Shown: in pieces, positions 57,201 to 64,000 of the stretch | Layout of the letters: every line of letters starts with the position of its first letter | Numbering within the stretch: position 1 is the first letter of the stretch | Assembly (NCBI RefSeq): GCF_022458985.1 | Contig: NC_061774.1 | Coordinates: 21,670,697 to 21,734,696, forward strand | Source: Mugil cephalus | Taxonomy: Eukaryota; Chordata; Actinopteri; Mugiliformes; Mugilidae | Reading direction: 5' to 3' | DNA: 64,000 nt | Notes under the pieces: model-generated | Seen by the model: the letters and a program-made list of their open reading frames with translations, nothing else | The model's database searches: none | Told to the model about the DNA's origin: nothing | Made by a program: the position numbers and the translations under genes

Positions 57201-57705
57201 TTCCCTTCATCCATTCTTGCCAAAACAGTCTCTTGAAATATGCTAACTAGCGTTTATAGGCTAAAGTGTTTGAGATCTGTTGCTTCCAGTTAAGCCCCGC
57301 CCCTCAAAACACGTCACACTGTTTACAAACCGTGAAGGGGTCTATAGTAGCTCTGAGCAGGAAATGGAGACGTTGATGGACCCTGGCACAAACACTCACC
57401 ACGTGTGTGTGTGCCAACTAAGGTCACTACCAAGATATTTGAATGATGGATCATCGCCAACTGACCTGGGATCTAAGGTCATCTCAACAATTTATTTATT
57501 TATTTATTTTATTTTTTTACATGTTTTAATTTGTAGTTTGTGGGCATCGAAAAGTAAATAATTAAAAGTAACAGTACACTACAGTGTGTATGTGTAATGT
57601 TTTCTGTAATCTTTTTTTTTTTTTTTTTACCTCTGCTGCAGCTGACACCGGTGCCACGCTGCCTGCCAGCGTCATGAACAGCAACACAAAGCTGATCTTC
57701 ATCAT
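54225..57705 (-). CDS. Calnexin/calmegin-tail mini-protein without lectin domain
   Basis: Minus-strand exons: 57631-57705, 54840-54959, 54660-54745, 54225-54345, about 133 residues. Exon 1 encodes a cleavable signal peptide (KISFVLLFMTLAGSVAPVSA). Exon 2 follows in phase 0 and encodes ESLLVATFERPWLWGLYIFT then VGLPIVLFISFMWPDK, a membrane segment with the ERPWLW-xx-YI-x-TV-x-LP pattern of calnexin and calmegin. Exon 3 starts RFGPPDQPYWYKKSDDDQPD, recalling the YKKTD/QPD start of the calnexin cytosolic tail. The roughly 400-residue lectin and P-domain that should separate signal peptide and membrane segment is absent: the 2.67-kb intron shows no such exons. A non-coding first exon (from about 58175 down to 58108) ends in GTAAAAA. 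The last two splice sites are weak, so the tail end is uncertain. Predicted topology is type I in the ER. Function is unknown; a truncated pseudogene is the main alternative. Confidence 0.65.
56300..56640. repeat. Non-LTR 3'-tail repeat, copy 2
   Basis: TTTTTGTCTCCTGTAGGAGA, ATTTGTCTTGGATGAAAGGG and CAGTACTGCAGCGAAATGCA correspond block by block to copy 1 at 19540-19640. The copy continues into GCTGAGGGGAACCCTATACC and CTGAAGGGCCCCATAATC, so more of the element survives here. It lies in the intron of the calnexin-tail gene. Confidence 0.6.
56660..57235 (-). pseudogene. Transposon-derived coding fragment in intron
   Basis: The minus strand encodes ARMDEGNAYFREYRYTNTLT, ERYFKKLTLTDGATFTDPY and HWMDDL before decaying. 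This matches the look of a repeated teleost ORF family found with YqaJ-type recombinase/SWIM-finger transposon proteins. A second minus-strand piece at 56660-56848 may belong to it. It is broken and lies in the intron between the signal peptide and membrane exons of the calnexin-tail gene. The family call is from memory of similar fish proteins. Confidence 0.5.
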
Positions 57706-58201
57706 CTCTGAAACACATTATTTTATGTACATACATACACTTAATCATATAAGTAAAAAACATTATGCCATGTTCACAGACGCAGTTAACAGTCAATACA
57801 TACTGCACACGTGCACACGTGCATGCACAAGGCGTATTAAAATAAGACAGCGCTTAATAAGAAAACATTACAAATTTTCATGCGTTTCATGACCTGTTCA
57901 TGACAACTATCGGCCACGGACAGCAAAATAGAGGGTGAAAACAAAGAGGAAGGAAGAGGGGAAAGTGCAGTGTCTTGAAGAAGGAACTGAAATTGGGTTC
58001 AAGAATAGAAACGTGCACGCAATTCAAGAGGGATTGCTGTCACACTCAGTTAAAAAAAAGTGAAAGAAAGAAGAGAGGAATCTACGAAACAAACTGATTG
58101 TTTTTACCTTTTAAACAGAGAGACTATTCACTGTTTCCTTAAAAGCTGCTTCCTGAAATCTTCCACTCGTGATGTTGGACTTTGGTCCTGAGTCACTGCA
58201 A

Positions 58202-58208
58202 TTATATA
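58202..58208 (-). promoter_or_regulatory. TATA box of the calnexin-tail gene
   Basis: The complement reads TATATAA about 30 bases before the stretch that forms the non-coding first exon (roughly 58108-58175). That exon is followed by the AG acceptor directly ahead of the signal-peptide ATG. The spacing fits a regular TATA-driven start, suggesting the gene has its own promoter. Confidence 0.5.
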
Positions 58209-58214
58209 GTTAGC

Positions 58215-58900
58215 TCATTATTAACATGCAGGTACACACTCACGCTCATTCACACAGCCATGCACAGTCCAATAAAGTACTGATCACCGTTCATGCTTTT
58301 ATAACAGTATTTTAATGATAAAGCTGTTCATATAAAATGATTTGAGTTTTTTTTTTTAACCGGATACAATTAATAATCAGGTGTTAGTCTTCGAGCCATT
58401 GTTAATTCCACATGATGATAAAAAAAAAAGTAAACAGGATGACAACCTATCTTAGTGGAAATATGTTAATGGACAGTTTGGTATTCTCTAAATGTCAAAC
58501 TAAACATCCAAACAATATACTAATATAAGGTACTTATGAATAAGGTCAACTAAATAAGCATTTTAATAGACAAGCAGAACAATCCACAGGATGTGTCGAA
58601 GATGGTTTAATCTAAATGCCCCCTAGTGCATTAACAAATATTTGTTAGGCTCCAGCCTCCCTGTGATCCTCCAAAGGACAAGTGGTTACAGAAACTGAAT
58701 GCACAAATGATATCATCGTTAAGACAAAAGTTTTTGTTTTCATTCCTTTGGCCTAATAATTAAACTGTCTCCACCAGTCAAAGTATTGGTCACTTACATG
58801 TTTGTAATTTTATGTACATGGTGAGTTCAGAAACAGACATTGAGAAAGCTTCAAAATACAATACAATTACTTAAAATGAATGACAAAACAATATAAACAA
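58215..58900. other. Spacer between the CNG channel 3' end and the calnexin-tail promoter
   Basis: No gene is seen. The part next to 58914 should be the channel 3' untranslated region. Short A and T runs occur at 58348 and 58421. Confidence 0.5.
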
Positions 58901-58913
58901 TGTGATGTGTCCA

Positions 58914-63326
<4,413 letters not shown>

Positions 63327-63409
63327 CTACAAATTATACAACACACCAATCTCATAAAATCTCTGTAACCCCAGTATATACAACAATATGTAATGATGAT
63401 AGTCACCAA

Positions 63410-63560
63410 TTACACATAACATTATGACCACCTTCCAAATTTTGTGTAGGCCTCTGAAACAGTTCTGACTCACCAAAGCTCCAAAAAGTTTCCCAGCACA
63501 ACAAGATGGTCACTTCACCTGTCAGTGGTTTTAATGTTGTGGCTGATCGTTGTATTACCT
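63410..63560 (+). mobile_element. Tc1-type non-autonomous element, copy 5
   Basis: It starts ACATAACATTATGACCACCT and ends TTAATGTTGTGGCTGATCG. It is the shortest of the five copies at about 150 bases and retains AGTTTCCCAGCACAACAAGA-type internal sequence shared with copy 1. It lies just upstream of the first channel exon found. Confidence 0.7.
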
Positions 63561-63564
63561 CCTT

Positions 63565-64000
63565 GTTACGTGCTAGTGTTTCAAACATTTACCTGTCTAT
63601 AAAACCACAAAGTCTGTCGCCTCCATTAACCAGTCATCTCTTTAGCTGAATAATCTACCACAGTTATTAACTAACTGACTTCCCTTTGTCCCTGGTAGAA
63701 TGTAACAGAGCAATAAAGCAGCAGGTTGTAAAACCGAAACAATGAGCTAAGAGACACCAGGACAACTGCAGAGCTGAGTGATATTTCTTTGCAGGACTGC
63801 CAATACAGACGTCTCTCATTTTTTGTTAACCCTGATAAGGACAAACGTATTCTTTTCCAGTTTATTTATTTATTTGGATAACTTAGCGGTAGCTGTGCTT
63901 TTTGCTATCATGTTTGGCAAAGGTATGCATATTTTGATATTTCAAACTTAAATCCCATAATACTCCATTTTTACACTGTGTAACTTAAATTGTTAACTTA
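63565..64000. other. Window edge, upstream of the channel gene
   Basis: I find no exon that supplies the missing channel N-terminus here. The missing exon may be beyond the window or too short to recognise. No other feature is seen. Confidence 0.4.

Overview
The window is vertebrate nuclear DNA, almost certainly from a ray-finned (teleost) fish. It shows short coding exons with GT-AG introns, no operons, CA/TA/GATA microsatellites, and many small DNA-transposon relics (Tc1-type, hAT, PIF/Harbinger) with decayed non-LTR retrotransposons, a typical teleost mix. Identifications come from reading translated exons against family knowledge; no database search was possible.

Five host genes lie head-to-tail on the minus strand. 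From the high-coordinate end they are: (1) a cyclic-nucleotide-gated channel alpha subunit, closest by eye to CNGA2, about 58.9-63.3 kb, with its 5' end not found; (2) a small unusual gene at 54.2-58.2 kb encoding a signal peptide joined directly to a calnexin/calmegin-type transmembrane segment and acidic tail, with no lectin/P-domain; (3) fgl1, fibrinogen-like 1, 43.3-48.1 kb, complete at about 320 residues; (4) snx25, sorting nexin 25, 23.2-40.4 kb, reconstructed as 21 coding exons whose lengths and phases give a 989-residue protein; (5) cspp1, centrosome and spindle pole-associated protein 1, 0.4-19.2 kb, at least 27 coding exons. The genes have unrelated roles (olfactory/photoreceptor-type signalling, ER membrane, secreted hepatokine-like, endosomal sorting, centrosome/cilium), so the layout is chromosomal neighbourhood and not a pathway.

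Between fgl1 and the calnexin-tail gene sits a nearly complete PIF/Harbinger transposon (50521-53681) with recognisable inverted ends. Its plus-strand transposase is broken, but the minus-strand Myb/SANT-like partner gene still reads through seven exons (about 262 residues). Five dispersed copies of one Tc1-type non-autonomous family, three hAT-type elements with 8-bp target duplications, LINE 3' ends, a SINE-like relic, a minisatellite and several microsatellites fill introns and spacers.

The most notable observations are the calnexin-tail mini-gene, the intact Myb gene inside a dead Harbinger, a GATA microsatellite that forms the 3' splice site region of an fgl1 intron, and an apparent GC-AG intron in snx25.
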